Part shown: positions 34,850-47,674 of the stretch, one piece after another
Position numbering within the stretch: position 1 is the first letter of the stretch
How the letters are laid out: every line of letters starts with the position of its first letter
Origin: Archegozetes longisetosus
Taxonomy: Eukaryota > Arthropoda > Arachnida > Sarcoptiformes > Trhypochthoniidae
DNA: 64,000 bases
Direction: 5' to 3'
NCBI GenBank assembly: GCA_018873245.2
Contig: JAEMBT020000005.1
Location: 9,746,001 to 9,810,000, forward strand
Notes under the pieces: generated by a model
What the model saw: only the letters and a program-made list of their open reading frames with translations
Database searches by the model: none
Told to the model about the DNA's origin: nothing
Program-made: the position numbers and the translations under genes

Positions 34850-35290
34850 ATAATCAGAAGTCAGCCTCAATTGATTTGGTGCGTACAAATTCATAATGAC
34901 TTGAACATGCTTTATCTTGCTCACTCAAATCGAGATATTTTTGTTTGAATTTGCCTGATATGCAAGTACCAGAATTAATAGAAGCATATCAAGTGAAATA
35001 TGTATTATTTAGATTCCATGAGAAATATTGACGAGTTCACTCGAATTTGCAATGCCGCTAATCGAATAAATTAATTTTCATAAATTTACTATCATAACGC
35101 AATGTATACGATGATGCACGATAAATGTTCAAGGAAAGGGTTTGTCCAGAACTGAGTTTTGTTTTGTGGAAAACATGAAGATCACAGCGTGCAAACGGAT
35201 TGCAGACTTGCTACACTTGAGTATGGCATCAATCAAATATGTACTCAATCGATAATGCATGATATCTTCTTTAAGTTTGAATTCAAATCT
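34850..35290 (-). pseudogene. Decayed paralogue of the small secreted protein gene at 40.4-41.2 kb
   Basis: The minus-strand translation gives SGTCISGKF...ACSSHYEFVRTKSIEADF, which aligns with SGVCKSGKV...SCSSPFGLKRTESVKANL of the intact gene. Farther upstream, DAILKCSKSAIRL aligns with DAQYKCSKYSSVR. Frames are broken between the two blocks and no signal-peptide exon is recognisable. The 70-codon plus-strand frame in the same place is an accident. The similarity is modest, so the relation is likely but not certain. Confidence 0.55.
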
Positions 35291-35299
35291 ACATTAGAA

Positions 35300-35683
35300 A
35301 TGAAAGCTACATCTCATTTGAGCTATAAATATACTAAAATATTGATTATTATGAAAAGTCACTTTGATTAGAATTAAGTTTTCAAAATGTATGATTCCTG
35401 ACACGACAATTTAAACGATCAATAATTTGATACTAACATATTTTCTCATAATAACACTCTGACATTCACAGAAATCAGTAGCATAATATAAATAGGAGTC
35501 TAATTTGTTAGTTAAATTTATTCATAAAATTAGTTTAAGTGAGAAATGAGCCTTAATTTTGGTTTCGCGCACATATATTGATGGAACTAAAATCAAATTC
35601 TATTTGTTAGTATGTTTGAAAGCATATAATTTCACACAAATTTGGAAGCTGAACTTTTGTTAATCACACGAACGCGTTCAACT
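35300..35683. other. A+T-rich intergenic DNA
   Basis: Nothing is recognised before the hAT element and its target duplication. Confidence 0.4.
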
Positions 35684-35691
35684 ATTTAATG

Positions 35692-38627
35692 CAGTGGTAG
35701 TCAACTTGGTCCCTACCGCCCACTAGTGGGCGTTCCAGCTTTCATGGTGGGCGGTAGGGGTTTTGTCCGATACTGAAGCACTTTCCTTTTTTTAATTTAA
35801 TTGACTTTTTAAAATCATTGAAATGGAAATTTTTTAAAGTATTGTTTAAAAAATTTTCATAGCATTATTTAAAAACATTTTCATTAGGTTTTCATAAAAT
35901 TCTTTAGTGTTTATATTTTATAACGAGTCACAAATTAAAACGCAAAATAATGCAATCCTACTACGTAGTTTCGTGATAGATACGTCATCATTATGAAGCT
36001 GCGCCATCACGAATGATATAAAAGCGGAGCAACCAAGCGGCGCTGCGATTAGTAGTCGACTAGCCGTTGACCAGTCAAGATCAGGACAGCGGTCAGACTC
36101 CAAGCCGACCAGACCACGCTCAGCCAGCACGAGACCATAAGGATCAGGAACCAAGGACTGAAGGATTCTTTCCCGGCAGAGGAAAGCCTTTGCGAGTATC
36201 TCGAAGAACCCGTGGCTTCGTAGAGTTACGGAAATTGTTCATAGGTTTAGGAGTTAGTTTGTAGTTTTTAAAAACTCAAATTAACGGCCTACACCCGTGA
36301 CAATTTAAATTTCTGAAAATATACTATTTGTATCGCCCGCGCATAAGTTTAGCTCACGTTACGTAAGTGAAACTAAATGGCGCTACCACCGCCTAGCATT
36401 AGACTGGCCATAGTCAGTAATTTATCTCTGGTCAGTACGTAGTTAGATTTGTGAGAGTAAGCACGTGCCTACATCTTCAAACAAAATATTGTGAAATATT
36501 GTGAAATATTGTGAGCCCATGTCTCAAAAAAAGAAATACGCTCGTGGCTATTTGCCAGAGTATCTGAAGATGGGTTTCATAGAATCTGTTGTAAATAAAC
36601 AACATCCAATGTGTTTATTGTGTCATAAAACATTATCCAATGAGGCAATGAAGCCAAGTCGATTGCGAGAACATCTTTCTACAAAGCATCCAAATGATAA
36701 GGACAAGCCCATTGAATATTTTCAGGAAATATATAAAAAATTTCAAAATCGTTCAACAGTTGTTGCATCATTTAAGAAACAACATGCAGCGAACGAAGAT
36801 GGATTAATTGCCGCTTATCGCATTTCACAATTAATTGCAAAAAGTGGTAAAAGCTATAATATTGGAGAAACTGTAATAATACCCTCTATAAAAGAATTTA
36901 TCTCAACAGTAATGCATCAGGATATACCTCAAATTTTAAAAACGTTGCCCCTAAGCGATAGCACAGTAAAGCGACGAATTGAAGAAATGGCAGTTAATGT
37001 TGAAAAAAACTTATAAGTATTCTCCAAAACTCTTCATTTTCCACGCAATAGGACGAGTCTACCATTGCAGATAATAATGCTTTATTGATGGCATATGTAC
37101 GTTATTTTGATGAAAACAATACATTACGAGAAGAAATGCTATTCGCAATAAATCTCATTACAGATACAAGAGGATTAACTATATTTAATACTGTGAAATC
37201 ATACTTTACAAAAAATAATATTCCTTTGAATAATATTTTTGCATGCGCTACTGATGGAGCACCATCAATGGTAGGTCGCTATCGTGGATTTGTTGCTTAT
37301 TTGAAGGAAGTGCCAAATGTTTTATGTATTCATTGTGTGGTGCACAGACAACATCTTGTAGGAAAACATCTAAGTACAAGTCTCCATTCATCATTAACTA
37401 CAATAATTCGAGCCGTAAACAAGATCAAATCCAATGCAAAAAATGATAGAATGTTTCGACAGCTTTGCCAGGACAATAATGAAGATTTTATTACGTTACT
37501 TTTGCACACAGAAGTTCGGTGGCTGTCAAAGGGTACATCTTTTGCTCGTTTTGTAGCATTATATAATAGTGTCATACAATTTTTTGAAAGTAATAATGAG
37601 ACCAATCTCTGTCAACAGTTAAAAACAGTAAAGAATGATGCCTTTTATTTGGCAGCTATTTTCAAGAGATTTAATGATGTCAATTTGCAGCTTCAAGGAG
37701 CTAATAAAACTCTTATAGGTTGCCAAAGTATTGTGTCATTATTTTTTGACAAACTTGAACTACTTCGTTATAATCTATTGAAGAGAGAATTTCATCAGTT
37801 TCCTGAATTATCATCTATAAAAGATGATGTAACTTCAGAGGATATTGACAGATTCAGTAGCCACCTCGACGAACTTAAATTGGACATGGAAAAACGATTT
37901 GAAGATATTTTGAAATTGAAGGCGTACGACTGGATGAAAAATCCTTTTACCGCAAATATTGAAGAGGCTGATACAACTTGCCAAGAAGAACTGTTAGAAA
38001 TTAGATATGATGAAGAAAGTAAACATAAATTCGATGGTGGTGGATATGAAAACCTATGGCAAAATAAAAAAATGCCTGTCTTATATCCAAATATGTGAAA
38101 AATAATATTCAGTTTATTGATATCTTTCCCTACCTCATATCTTGTGAAATCAGGCTTTAATGCTGTTAATCCAATTATGACCAAAGAAAGAAACCGCCTG
38201 AATATTTCCGAAAGAGGAGGCCTTCGTTTGTTCCTTACAAAAATTGAGCCAGATATCCAGTATTTAGTTTCGCAGCATCAGCCTCAGGGATCTCATTAAT
38301 AATTTAATTAATTAAATGTAATTTCATCAGACTTCATGCTTCTATGTATGCAAAGTATAAATAAATAGATAGATTTAACTAGAGTAAGTTGTTTTATAAA
38401 GATTTATTCTGCCAAACTTAGCGAAAGTCCGACATAAAGTATTTGGTAAGTAATTATTATTATATGCTTTAACTTGCTGTAACTCTGCTTTATAAATTTT
38501 ATAAAGTAAAGTTACTTCCCTACTTTATAAATCACCATTACTGTGGAACCGGTGGGCGGTTAGAAAATTTTACTACTAACAGAGATACAAAAGTGGGCGG
38601 TAGGTATAAAAAGGCTGACTACCCCTG
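35692..38627 (+). mobile_element. Near-complete hAT transposon
   Basis: The 2936-bp element is flanked by a perfect 8-bp duplication ATTTAATG (35684-35691 and 38628-38635). Its ends CAGTGGTAGTCAAC and GCTGACTACCCCTG are imperfect inverted repeats. Subterminal GGGCGGTAGG motifs occur near both ends. It carries one broken transposase gene. The bounded length and intact duplication show a clean, fairly recent insertion. Confidence 0.93.
36519..38299 (+). pseudogene. BED-finger hAT transposase, broken (ZBED/FAM200-like)
   Basis: The open segment from ATG 36519 to 37013 encodes a BED zinc finger (CLLCHKTLSNEAMKPSRLRE with a following His...His in HLSTKH). A frame change and a TAG then fall in what should read FSTQLDEST, destroying the first catalytic aspartate region. 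The frame 37085-38095 covers the catalytic core (ATDGAPSM, CIHCVVHRQHL) up to YENLWQNKK. A second frame change near 38095 leads to the C-terminal dimerisation part (FPTSYLVKSGFNAVN, MTKERNRLNIS) ending at 38299. Repairing three lesions in the mind gives a typical hAT-type transposase related to domesticated vertebrate ZBED5/FAM200 proteins. As it stands it cannot make one protein. Confidence 0.9.
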
Positions 38628-38635
38628 ATTTAATG

Positions 38636-39133
38636 TAACTAAATGATAAGCATTTGTTTAATATCTTTCATGACAATAGACACCGTTAAGCTTCAGGCCT
38701 TGAAAGAGAATCTTGAAAGAAATTACTTGATTATTCTTTACTGCTTTAAAAATTTTAATTTACATCTATGAAATAATTGAGGACTTGTTAAACATAGGAA
38801 ATAGAACTCCTTGAATTTCATACCACAAATTAATCGAATTAGCTAAAGAACTTTAAGTTAATTTTCACAAGTTCTAATTTTGTCTGATGCAAACTGTTGT
38901 TCCGTTCAATGAGATAAAGTATTTAAAATATCTCTAATAATTTTAACAAATTAATTACTGATTTATATAGAATTTGAATAATTTGCTAATCTCAGTTCAA
39001 AAGTTCAGTCTCTTTCCTCAAGAGAAAGTTTGTGATAAAGATTAAACCTGATAGTGCTAAATATAATTATGATACTATTAATAGTATTAGAACAGGATAT
39101 GTATCTGCCTGGTAAATCATTGATGCAGTGAAG
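38636..39133. other. A+T-rich intergenic DNA
   Basis: Nothing is recognised. Confidence 0.45.
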
Positions 39134-39141
39134 AACAGACG

Positions 39142-39528
39142 TAGGGTGACCAAGTGTCCCGCATTTAACAGTTGTGTCCCGCATACCGTATGCACCTTTT
39201 GTGGGACGGAAAAGATCATAATTCTAAGATTTATCTTAAAAAATTTCCACTGTGTTTTTGTTTAATGCAAAGAATGTAATTTTGTTGTCAACACGTTTTT
39301 TTATCTTAAAACATGTGGAAGTCTTTAGATAAAAAGGGCTTTAATCAGTTTATCTTATACCTTGTTTTCATTCACATTGTGTGTGACTCTTATAAAGTGT
39401 AGTTCTTAATCAAATCTTTAGTTTATATTTCAAATAATTGTTATTTCAAACTTCAATCAGATTAAAAATTCTATAAGGGAGCCAATTTTTTTGTCCCGCA
39501 TTTAACAGTTTTTGACTTGGTCACCCTA
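39142..39528. mobile_element. hAT-type MITE, family A, copy 3
   Basis: The 387-bp element has ends TAGGGTGACCAAG and CTTGGTCACCCTA and a perfect 8-bp target duplication AACAGACG (39134-39141 and 39529-39536). The interior matches copy 1 closely, with a deletion of about 45 bp. Confidence 0.92.
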
Positions 39529-39536
39529 AACAGACG

Positions 39537-40428
39537 TTGTTTTAAGTACGAACTTCAAAAAATCTCAATTTTTCAGATAGAGGTCAAAACTCATTAATCT
39601 CGAAACTAAATTTTAAGTTTTTTTCTGATAAAATAAAAATTTCTTCTAAAAGTTCTATTTTTATATGATTTTGTAGAACAAATTTGATTCTTCCACATGT
39701 TTTAAAATTAAATTATTCCCAATAGACTTTCCAAACTAATTAGTACTAAAACTATTCTAAATCACTTTAGATATTTCGAGCTTAAATCACATAAAATATT
39801 AGGAATATGAAGTTTTAGATATTTCTTGATGTTAGGGCAGATAAAAGACAGATTTCAGAAAATAAAATTAGAAGTTAGGTTTGAAATTCTCTGTTTTTAT
39901 TAGATATTTTCTCGTTTATATCCCCGGAAATAAGAACAAAGGTTCTGAACATAAAAAATAAGTTAGACTTGTCGTATCTTTGTGAGTATAACAATCACAT
40001 ATTCATAGACAAATTTTGTTATGAAAAACAAATACTTATGAGTGTATGATTGATACACTAAATTTGAAATAAAATTTAATATTGAATAAACACCATTAGA
40101 ATTTTCCAGTTTAGTAAACTCATGGAGAAAACTCATGTATTAAAATTCGATAACTGAATAGAACAACAGACTTTTTGTATGTTATCAATAGAATTTTATG
40201 ATTATATTTATTGTTTTAAAGATTTTTGCCTCAAAAATTACAAATAAATAGATTTAATCTTTGAATGTGTGAATAACATAAAATATTAACTTAAATTTTT
40301 TTCTCAATCAAATATCAGTAAAAAGTATTAAAACTGAAACCTGTCAGTTAAATTCAGGTTTAGAATAAAATCTAGAAGGTTTAATATACTAATCCATACT
40401 GTGTTCGTTAACTTTAGTTTGAATAAAC
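39537..40428. other. A+T-rich intergenic DNA
   Basis: Nothing is recognised; it includes the 3' flank of the next minus-strand gene. Confidence 0.45.
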
Positions 40429-41195
40429 TCAATTTCTCAATCCTGGACTATAATACACTTTTACAACTCCAGAACATGATGTGTGACACATTCCACCAGT
40501 TATTTTCAGATTAGCTTTAACCGATTCGGTGCGTTTCAGTCCAAAAGGAGATGAACAGGAATTATAGTCCTCGTTCAAACTGAAATTATCTATATGAACT
40601 TTGCCTGATTTGCAAACACCAGAATGAATAGTTCCATACTGAGAAAAATAGGCGTTACCTAATTACAAGGGATATAGACAATCTCATTTTAAGTTATAAA
40701 CGTATGAAGTAGAATTAAGTAACCTCCTTACCATCATATCGCAAATTGTAAGCGGTTGCACCCAAAATATCCAAAGGATAGATGTCTCCTGATTTTAGAG
40801 TTACATTGAAGAAAGAATCCTGAATGCCACGTGAGAAACCATTACAAGATACTGTACTGCTCAAAGCGAATTTGCCTCTGATTTGTCTCACACTTGAATA
40901 TTTACTACATTTATATTGAGCATCAACAACAATCCTGGTGTATCTTCCTTCAGATTTACCTTTGGTTAGAAACAAAGTTTCAAAATGAATGCTATTTGAA
41001 ATAATTAATAGAGTATTAATGTGAGAATAAATATATGGTCGACCAAAGCTATGAATCAATTCAAAATTGACATTCTATTATAATTATTCGCACTCGAAAA
41101 CTGCTTTACATTAAAAACTTACAGGAGTTCTCATATCTGCACTTTATTAGAATGAGATTCGCTGAAAATAGTACAACTAAGAATAAAGTTTTCAT
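40429..41195 (-). CDS. Small secreted cysteine-containing protein, unknown family
   Basis: The three-exon model is 41195-41110, 40991-40732 and 40658-40429, with GT-AG introns and consistent phases, predicting 191 residues. A signal peptide covers about residues 1-19 (MKTLFLVVLFSANLILIKC). The mature part is beta-like and has cysteines spread through it (YKCSK, VSCNG, GVCKSG, NSCSS, GMCHTSCSG), suggesting disulfides. I do not recognise the family. A decayed relative lies at 34.9-35.3 kb, so it is a small local family. A TATA box lies about 55 bases upstream. The exon 1 donor is the least certain junction: a nearer donor gives a phase mismatch, so the one at 41110 was chosen. Confidence 0.65.
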
Positions 41196-41249
41196 TGTGA
41201 CAATACTCATTCATGAACTTTATGTGAGATATTGATTTTGAACTCCAGT

Positions 41250-41256
41250 TTTTATA
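41250..41256 (-). promoter_or_regulatory. TATA box of the small secreted protein gene
   Basis: On the minus strand the motif TATAAAA lies about 55 bases before the ATG at 41195. Confidence 0.45.
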
Positions 41257-43231
41257 CTTCTGTTAGTTTACTGACAGCTATCGATGAAAATTAAGATAAT
41301 TTGAATTTGATTTTTTATCTACTGCATGAATGAAATCGTTCGACCGTTTAGTATGACAATTTGTCAGACAGATAAGCATTTGTTTATCATATATAGACAT
41401 TTTTAAAATTTAATTGCTTTTGACTTTAGCAATTTTTGATTTTTCTAGTCATGTGTGAAAGCAATTTCTGAACCTTTTGATTTTAAAAATATTGTAGAAC
41501 TCTTCAAACAATATAATAAATTATTTTTAAAATGTTAAATTATCGACTAAACAGTTACAACCTTCCAATTTCAACGAGTCATCTGAAACTTTCAATATTG
41601 GTATTTTGAGTTCTGTCTCAACTCTTCTTTATTGTTAACTTTGTTAAGCTTTAGTCATAAAAACTCAAACGACTTAAATTGATCTACACGAAATTTGAAA
41701 GTTTCTGTCAAATTAACAACTCTAGAGTAGTGTTAGAAAAATATTATAGATCATGTCTAATGATTTTTAATTTACTCTGAATTAATTTAGTCTAATTATT
41801 TCCAATAATAAGTGATCAGAATTTCAAAAATTTCTCACAAATTTTGAGTTCAAATTTATCTTTGAAGTATTTATTAGAGCAATCAGTTTCATGAAAAGAG
41901 AGTTGTCTTTAAAATATTTAATCTGATAATTTTTGCATTTTTATCATGTTTCTTTTAATAATATACTTAATTTTTTAGTAGAAAATCGAAACACTAGAGC
42001 ACAAAGTTGCTAAATACTTAATAGTTTATTAAGATAAAATAGATATCGTAATAAGTATTGGTTTCGTGGAACACCGAGTTTCACATTGTTGCAAATTATC
42101 TCGTATTCGACTTCTTTTTTAAATTTGTACTTTAATAGTTCTTCAACTCAACACTTTCTCTTTGTTTAATGTTGAACCTGATGTCATTATTTAAAAATAG
42201 TTTTGTCATCACAATACAGGTATCTCACATATTGAATTCACAATAGAAACGAATAGATTCTGTTTTGAAGATTTCGTTCTACCAACTATATTAGAAATTC
42301 TTTAATTATCCATAGTACTCAATCTCAATAATTAACATAATAAAATTTGCTTCAATTCAAAAATGATTATCAAAAAGTGAAAGACTAGTTTCAATGACAA
42401 CCATATTAGGATAATTGTATTCTAAGAGGAGTCAAGCATAGAAGTTGTGTGTTGTGACTAAACGATAGTAGCTGAGTATAAGAATTTGAACACATACACA
42501 AATCTTGATGTATAGTGTGAAACGCTCAGTATTTAGAGCCAAGACTTTTTCCCAAATTCTATAGATGCATTTTTTAGTGTTATTTGGGTGATATGATGAT
42601 GATGGATGATATATTCCCAAACGCAGTTCTTCTTCTAAATGACGAAAATTTTCAATGAATTCAAATTCAAGAAAAATCAAGAACTCATTTAATCAAAAAG
42701 TGTTAGTTCACCTTAGAAGGAGAAAAATTTATTGAATAGATTTGGGGAAAATATTACTAAAAGTACAGTATTTCGAATTATTTTTAATAGGGTTTGAAAA
42801 AGAAAATAAAACTAGTCAGGAATATATGACCACTCAAGGTAATAGCTTTGATTCCGTGTTACTCATATATGTTAAAAAATACTTCTGTTCGAGACCAAGA
42901 AAGCTATAAGTACTTAAATGAACATGTCGAATAAGTATTTAATTAAAGGAGTTTATTCATATCTCTAATATGTACATCAAATATTCAATTTCTAAGAACT
43001 AGGTACTGCAAACTGAATACTATAAATGCTAACAAAAAACCATTAGATTGTATCATAAATCCTCATTTTTAGGTGATTTCTTGAAATTTATTTTTCAGAC
43101 TAATAGTTAATGAAATCAAATTTACTAAAATTCAATATATTCAAATCATCTGATTATTGATGTAAGAATGGTGGAATTAATTATTCAAACTTCCAATTTA
43201 CACCAAACTAGTACTGCCTTCAATCTCGATT
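41257..43231. other. A+T-rich intergenic DNA
   Basis: No supported gene. The minus-strand frame 42432-42680 has no recognisable family and no splice partners. Confidence 0.45.
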
Positions 43232-44612
43232 TTAAGACTTCAACGAATAAGATAATTTATGAATGAGGAGAAAGAAACGACAAAATACTACTAGAGTCTT
43301 GAAATAAGAATAATTTCAAATTTTAGAATGATGAAGAATTTGCTTAATTAAAAATATATATTTACTTTGAAAGCAAGAAACGGAGTCATCACAAAAGAAT
43401 TTCCACATGAAAACCCTATTCTGCTTTTATCATTGCCAACTCTTTCCATAACTGCCAATAACTAAAGAATTAAAATTTTTATTAATTTAATTATAATTTT
43501 AAATTATAAACTAATTTATTTTAATAAAATATTTTTGTTTATACTTTAATTTTCTTTTCATTCATCGAAACGTGTCCCAATTTAATCAATAATTTACCAA
43601 TTAATCCATGAGACTTGCAAACTTCTTTTGAGACAGAAGCAGCTTTATGATTTATAATTGTTAGAAGCATTAAGCCAGATATAAATGTCGCTACTACAGC
43701 TAAGAGTGTATGTATGGGCAGATTTTCAAAGCAAGACTGATGCAAAACTAATTGATTAAATGGAATGAGACTCAAAATAATTAGCTCATAAATTTTGTTC
43801 CAGAACCTATTCAAATTTGTAATTGAATTACAAATATCATTGTGTTCTTCCAGCAATTCATCCAAAGACTTGATCGAAATAAACTCTGTGTCAATCATTT
43901 GACGTACTTCTTGATTGATAAAAATCATGCGAACTTTGCAGTAATAGCATACTATATAGAAATACATTAAACTATAGTAAGCTATGCCAGCTGCGTATTT
44001 GACATAAACATAATAAAGTAAAGCAGAAACGAATCCAAATTGAATAAAATATGATAAATCATATTTCATAATAACTATTACCAAGATCATTAGAATATCA
44101 ATAGTCATGAAACTTTTGTGCATAAATTTGAACAAAGTATTCACATGTTTGATGTGAACTAAAAAGCTTTTCCTCAAATTATTTTCATCAGGAATTTTAA
44201 GTTTATCGAAATGTGAAACCCCGTTAAGTGATTTTATAATTTCAATCCATTCCATACTAATATCACTTTCAGTATTAAAATAATAACTGATTCCTGTAAC
44301 CATTATAAGTATTATTAGAGTTAAGATATAGAAATAGATTACAAAACCGCCAACTTCTTGTATGAAATCGAAGCAATAATCAGGAACTCTTCCATTTTTC
44401 AGAAGTTTAATACTCAAACTTAATCTCAAAATATTAAACAAAAAAAACAGATTGATTGAAAAGCATCTAAATTTCTGTTTTCTTTTCAAAAATTCACTAT
44501 CACACCAGTGATTGCTTATATCAAATCTATGAATCATTCCATATTTGTATAATGGACTGTCGATATCAGTGATAGTCAAGATTTTATCAGAAAACTTTTT
44601 ATTATTATCCAT
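43232..44612 (-). CDS. Multi-pass gustatory-receptor-like membrane protein (second type)
   Basis: There are three exons, 44612-43545, 43461-43366 and 43297-43232, all joined in phase 0 by GT-AG introns, predicting 409 residues. The ATG at 44612 (MDNNKKFSD) starts a long cytosolic N terminus. Hydrophobic helices follow at about residues 50-67, 88-112, 165-190, 193-212, 268-285 and 300-320, then the last exon adds LVVFCRFFLLIHK. The blocks LDELLEEHNDICNSITNLNRFWNKIY and, in exon 2, MERVGNDKSRIGFSCGNSF recall a chelicerate chemoreceptor-like family. These fit the HN..C..I..LNRFW and ERV....IGFSC patterns I associate with it. It is clearly different from the QT-ending receptors at 9-20 kb. Receptor function is inferred. 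Confidence 0.7.
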
Positions 44613-45840
44613 TCTACACAAGTTTTAAGACTCATTTAAAAATAAAAAACCAGTTTCAATGATTTCTGTTTGAAATTCTCTTTTACATTTCCATAACAAC
44701 AAAAAGTCCAATTAAATTATGTTATAATGACATTATTGACTTCTAATTTAGCTTCTTTAATTTTCTCTGGCTGACATATTACTTTCTTACTTTCCTATAT
44801 TAATTATTGAATATCAATAAATTATCTATTTAAAGTAACATTTTTAAATGTGTTTCAAACTGAGCAATAATTACCGGTGGAGCAAAACTTCTATTAAACA
44901 AAATATATTTCATACCAAATTAAATTGGCAGTACTTGATGAAAAAATTAACCCCCAATTAATCATCAATTATTTCTTATTGATAAGGATCTTCTATGCAA
45001 AGTAAATGAATTTTTTATTTATTCAAAAATTTTAGATTTATTTTTATTCCGTTGTTATTCAATATTAAACATATACTTAAGTTTACTACTACTGAATATT
45101 AATTTTTTCATTAGTATTTCACTATTATAGACCTCATAATTACTAGAGTTATTGATTTTATTTTTAAGAACTCAAACTATAACAAGTAGGCTTGCATTCA
45201 CTCTGACAGTGAAAAGGATATACTCTAGGATTTTATGTGTGAATATTCAGCAAGCTATCAAATCTTCATATAGTTTCGCATGAATTAAGCTAAATGTATT
45301 TTTCATTAAAACTAGCCTAAACTAATATTTCATAATCTATTACATGATAAAAGTTATATTAAACTTTCCTAAATCCTATCACATTGAAATAAATAGAAAC
45401 TACAATATATTTTCCGAATATTTTCTTCTGTAGGGTATTAGAATTTTTTACTTTCCGAAAGCGAAGTTTTAGTCAGCGAGGAAATAATTCTCACTGAAAA
45501 ATCGACAGTATAAAGTTTGTAATATTCGTTAATTAAATCATCGATATCACTTGCATTTTCTTTCTAGAAATCGAGAGTAAATTATTGAAAACTATTTCAA
45601 CGAAAGGAATTAGAGAAATGATAAAAATAAATGAGTGACATTTAAATTTTGCTTTGATGAACATTTGCCCGATGAACTAAATAAACTAAATAATGTCCAA
45701 AGCGGTGATCAGAGTTTTTCTTTGTCTAATTTGTTATTCAACAATTTACATGTAAATAACGAAGCAAATACAATATGAACATCAAAATTCAAACCTGAAG
45801 TGTTATAAGTTCATGATAAGTATTTAAAAGAAGTTTTACT
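44613..45840. other. A+T-rich intergenic DNA
   Basis: Nothing is recognised. Confidence 0.45.
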
Positions 45841-46053
45841 TTACTCGACAACTGCACTTTTCATTAATAATTCATATAATAAATGGAGAGGTTTCGCACA
45901 TTTCAGCTTTAAGTCTTGAGTCATGATCTGATAGTCCATTAACTCATTGTATTCATCTCTATTGATGTTACACTCAGCCCCATCATGATGACTCAAAACA
46001 TAAATGACTACTAATATTAATTGTTTGGGTTTTAGACTTAAAGTATAACTCAA
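45841..46053 (-). pseudogene. Possible caspase-like fragment
   Basis: The 70-codon frame contains LILVVIYVLSHHDGAECNI followed by KLKCAKPLHL. This faintly resembles the large-subunit region of caspases around the catalytic His (VVILSHG) and the later KPK segment. No catalytic QACRG block or other exon can be found nearby. Either a remnant or coincidence. Confidence 0.2.
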
Positions 46054-47674
46054 GAGAAATTTTGTTGTGACTAACCCTTCACTTAGTTTTCTTCCGATTT
46101 CTATCAGAATCAGAACGAGTAAACTACAAGCAACTTATTTTTACTAATTTCATTAAAATGAACCTAAGAGGGTTCTAAAACATTATTTAATTTCAATAAA
46201 TTTTCAGTAATTACTCACGAAATGTCGGCTTATTACAAGAGTTGTTAACTCTTGATCACTTCTTATCAAGCTGTAATTTTTACATTGACCCTTAGTGACA
46301 AATCATGCATTAATATCCATGTAATAGTGTTGCCAATAAGTATATAGATATCTCTGTTTTAATAGTTCCAAATAGTCTATTAAATCCCTGAGATTTAAGA
46401 CCGAACAGAACCATATTTAGGCTTTTAACATATAACGAAATCACAGAAAACTTATTATTTAAGTAGACAAAAACAGTTACGCTTATGAGAAAAGTTCACA
46501 AAATGAAAATTTCAATTTTAGGAAATATTTTTAAAATGTTCTCACTTTAATTACAAGATTTATTTTGTAGTAAAAATAATAGACTTATCAGGCAAACAAA
46601 CATTTTCCATAAAATAGTTGTTGAAGAAAGATGTTTCAGAGTATAAGACAATTTTCTTCTGAAGAATACTTTCATTATCTAATCATAAAATACAATACAG
46701 ATTTTAAGCTTTTTTCAATTAAATAAAGTATCAAAATTTTGAAAATGAATACTAACACAAAGTGTGTTAATAACTCACAACTTGTGAACCATCGTGTAAT
46801 TTAGTTTGCAGACATTTTTTCTAATTAAATTCTTATTGATCTGATATTTGACTTTTATTTTGGTGGATATTTATATTTCTTTTTACAATATATGCGTTTG
46901 GAATAAATTATATTATATTTGATAAAAGTATTTGTCAAGTGTTACTAATAAATTCCTTATTAATAAGACTGATTATTATAAAGAAAGAAATTCCTCACTT
47001 TAAACTTTTGTAAGAAATAGAGTATATGAACCTAAATACATTTAATCAATAGATTTCAAAGAATCTCAAATCATAACTCAACTTTAAAAGTCAGATGCAA
47101 AGAGGCATTAGGCTTATATAAACAGAATAATGAAGCACTTTAAGTTCAGCTCAAGCTCATATCAAGTTCTTGAGCATTTTACTTTACTCAAAAGTTAATA
47201 ATAATAATTCTTAGGGTTTTATTATTATACAATAATGAAGGATACAATGTCAAGAGATTTAAGGCTTGACTATTAGTGGATCCAACTATTATCATGCAGG
47301 AGAATTTTTACTATAGAATCGAAATTAGAATTAGTGCTTTAAGGATGAATTACCTAAATTTTTTACCCATAAGCTTAAGCTTAAAGTTCAAGATCAAGCC
47401 AACTTATGTTCGTCATTAAGACAGAAATTCGTTAAGATATTCAATTTTAGAAAGTATTGAGAGTTTCATTTTTTCAGTGTAGGCCTCGAGTGTTAAGGAA
47501 AATCTTGACAAGCGGTCACTGCTCCAATAAAGTTTACCAAATAATATTTATTTGTATATTAGAACTAAAATATTTTCCTATTTTTATTGTACTATTTCAA
47601 TAAAATATTTATCAGCAAACTTCCAGATAAATGATTACCAGATTAATGAGCACAAATATTCATTCAAAAACAAA
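46054..47674. other. A+T-rich intergenic DNA
   Basis: No gene is recognised. A TATATAAA-like box at about 47115 has no gene to serve that I can see. Confidence 0.4.

Noticed and set aside
35159-35371. Plus-strand 70-codon frame
   Set aside because: The minus strand here aligns with the secreted protein gene at 40.4-41.2 kb, so the plus frame is accidental.
36067-36264. Overlapping frames on both strands in the hAT 5' region
   Set aside because: They lie in the GC-richer untranslated leader of the hAT element and match no transposase part.
42432-42680. Minus-strand 82-codon frame
   Set aside because: No recognisable domain, signal peptide or splice context.
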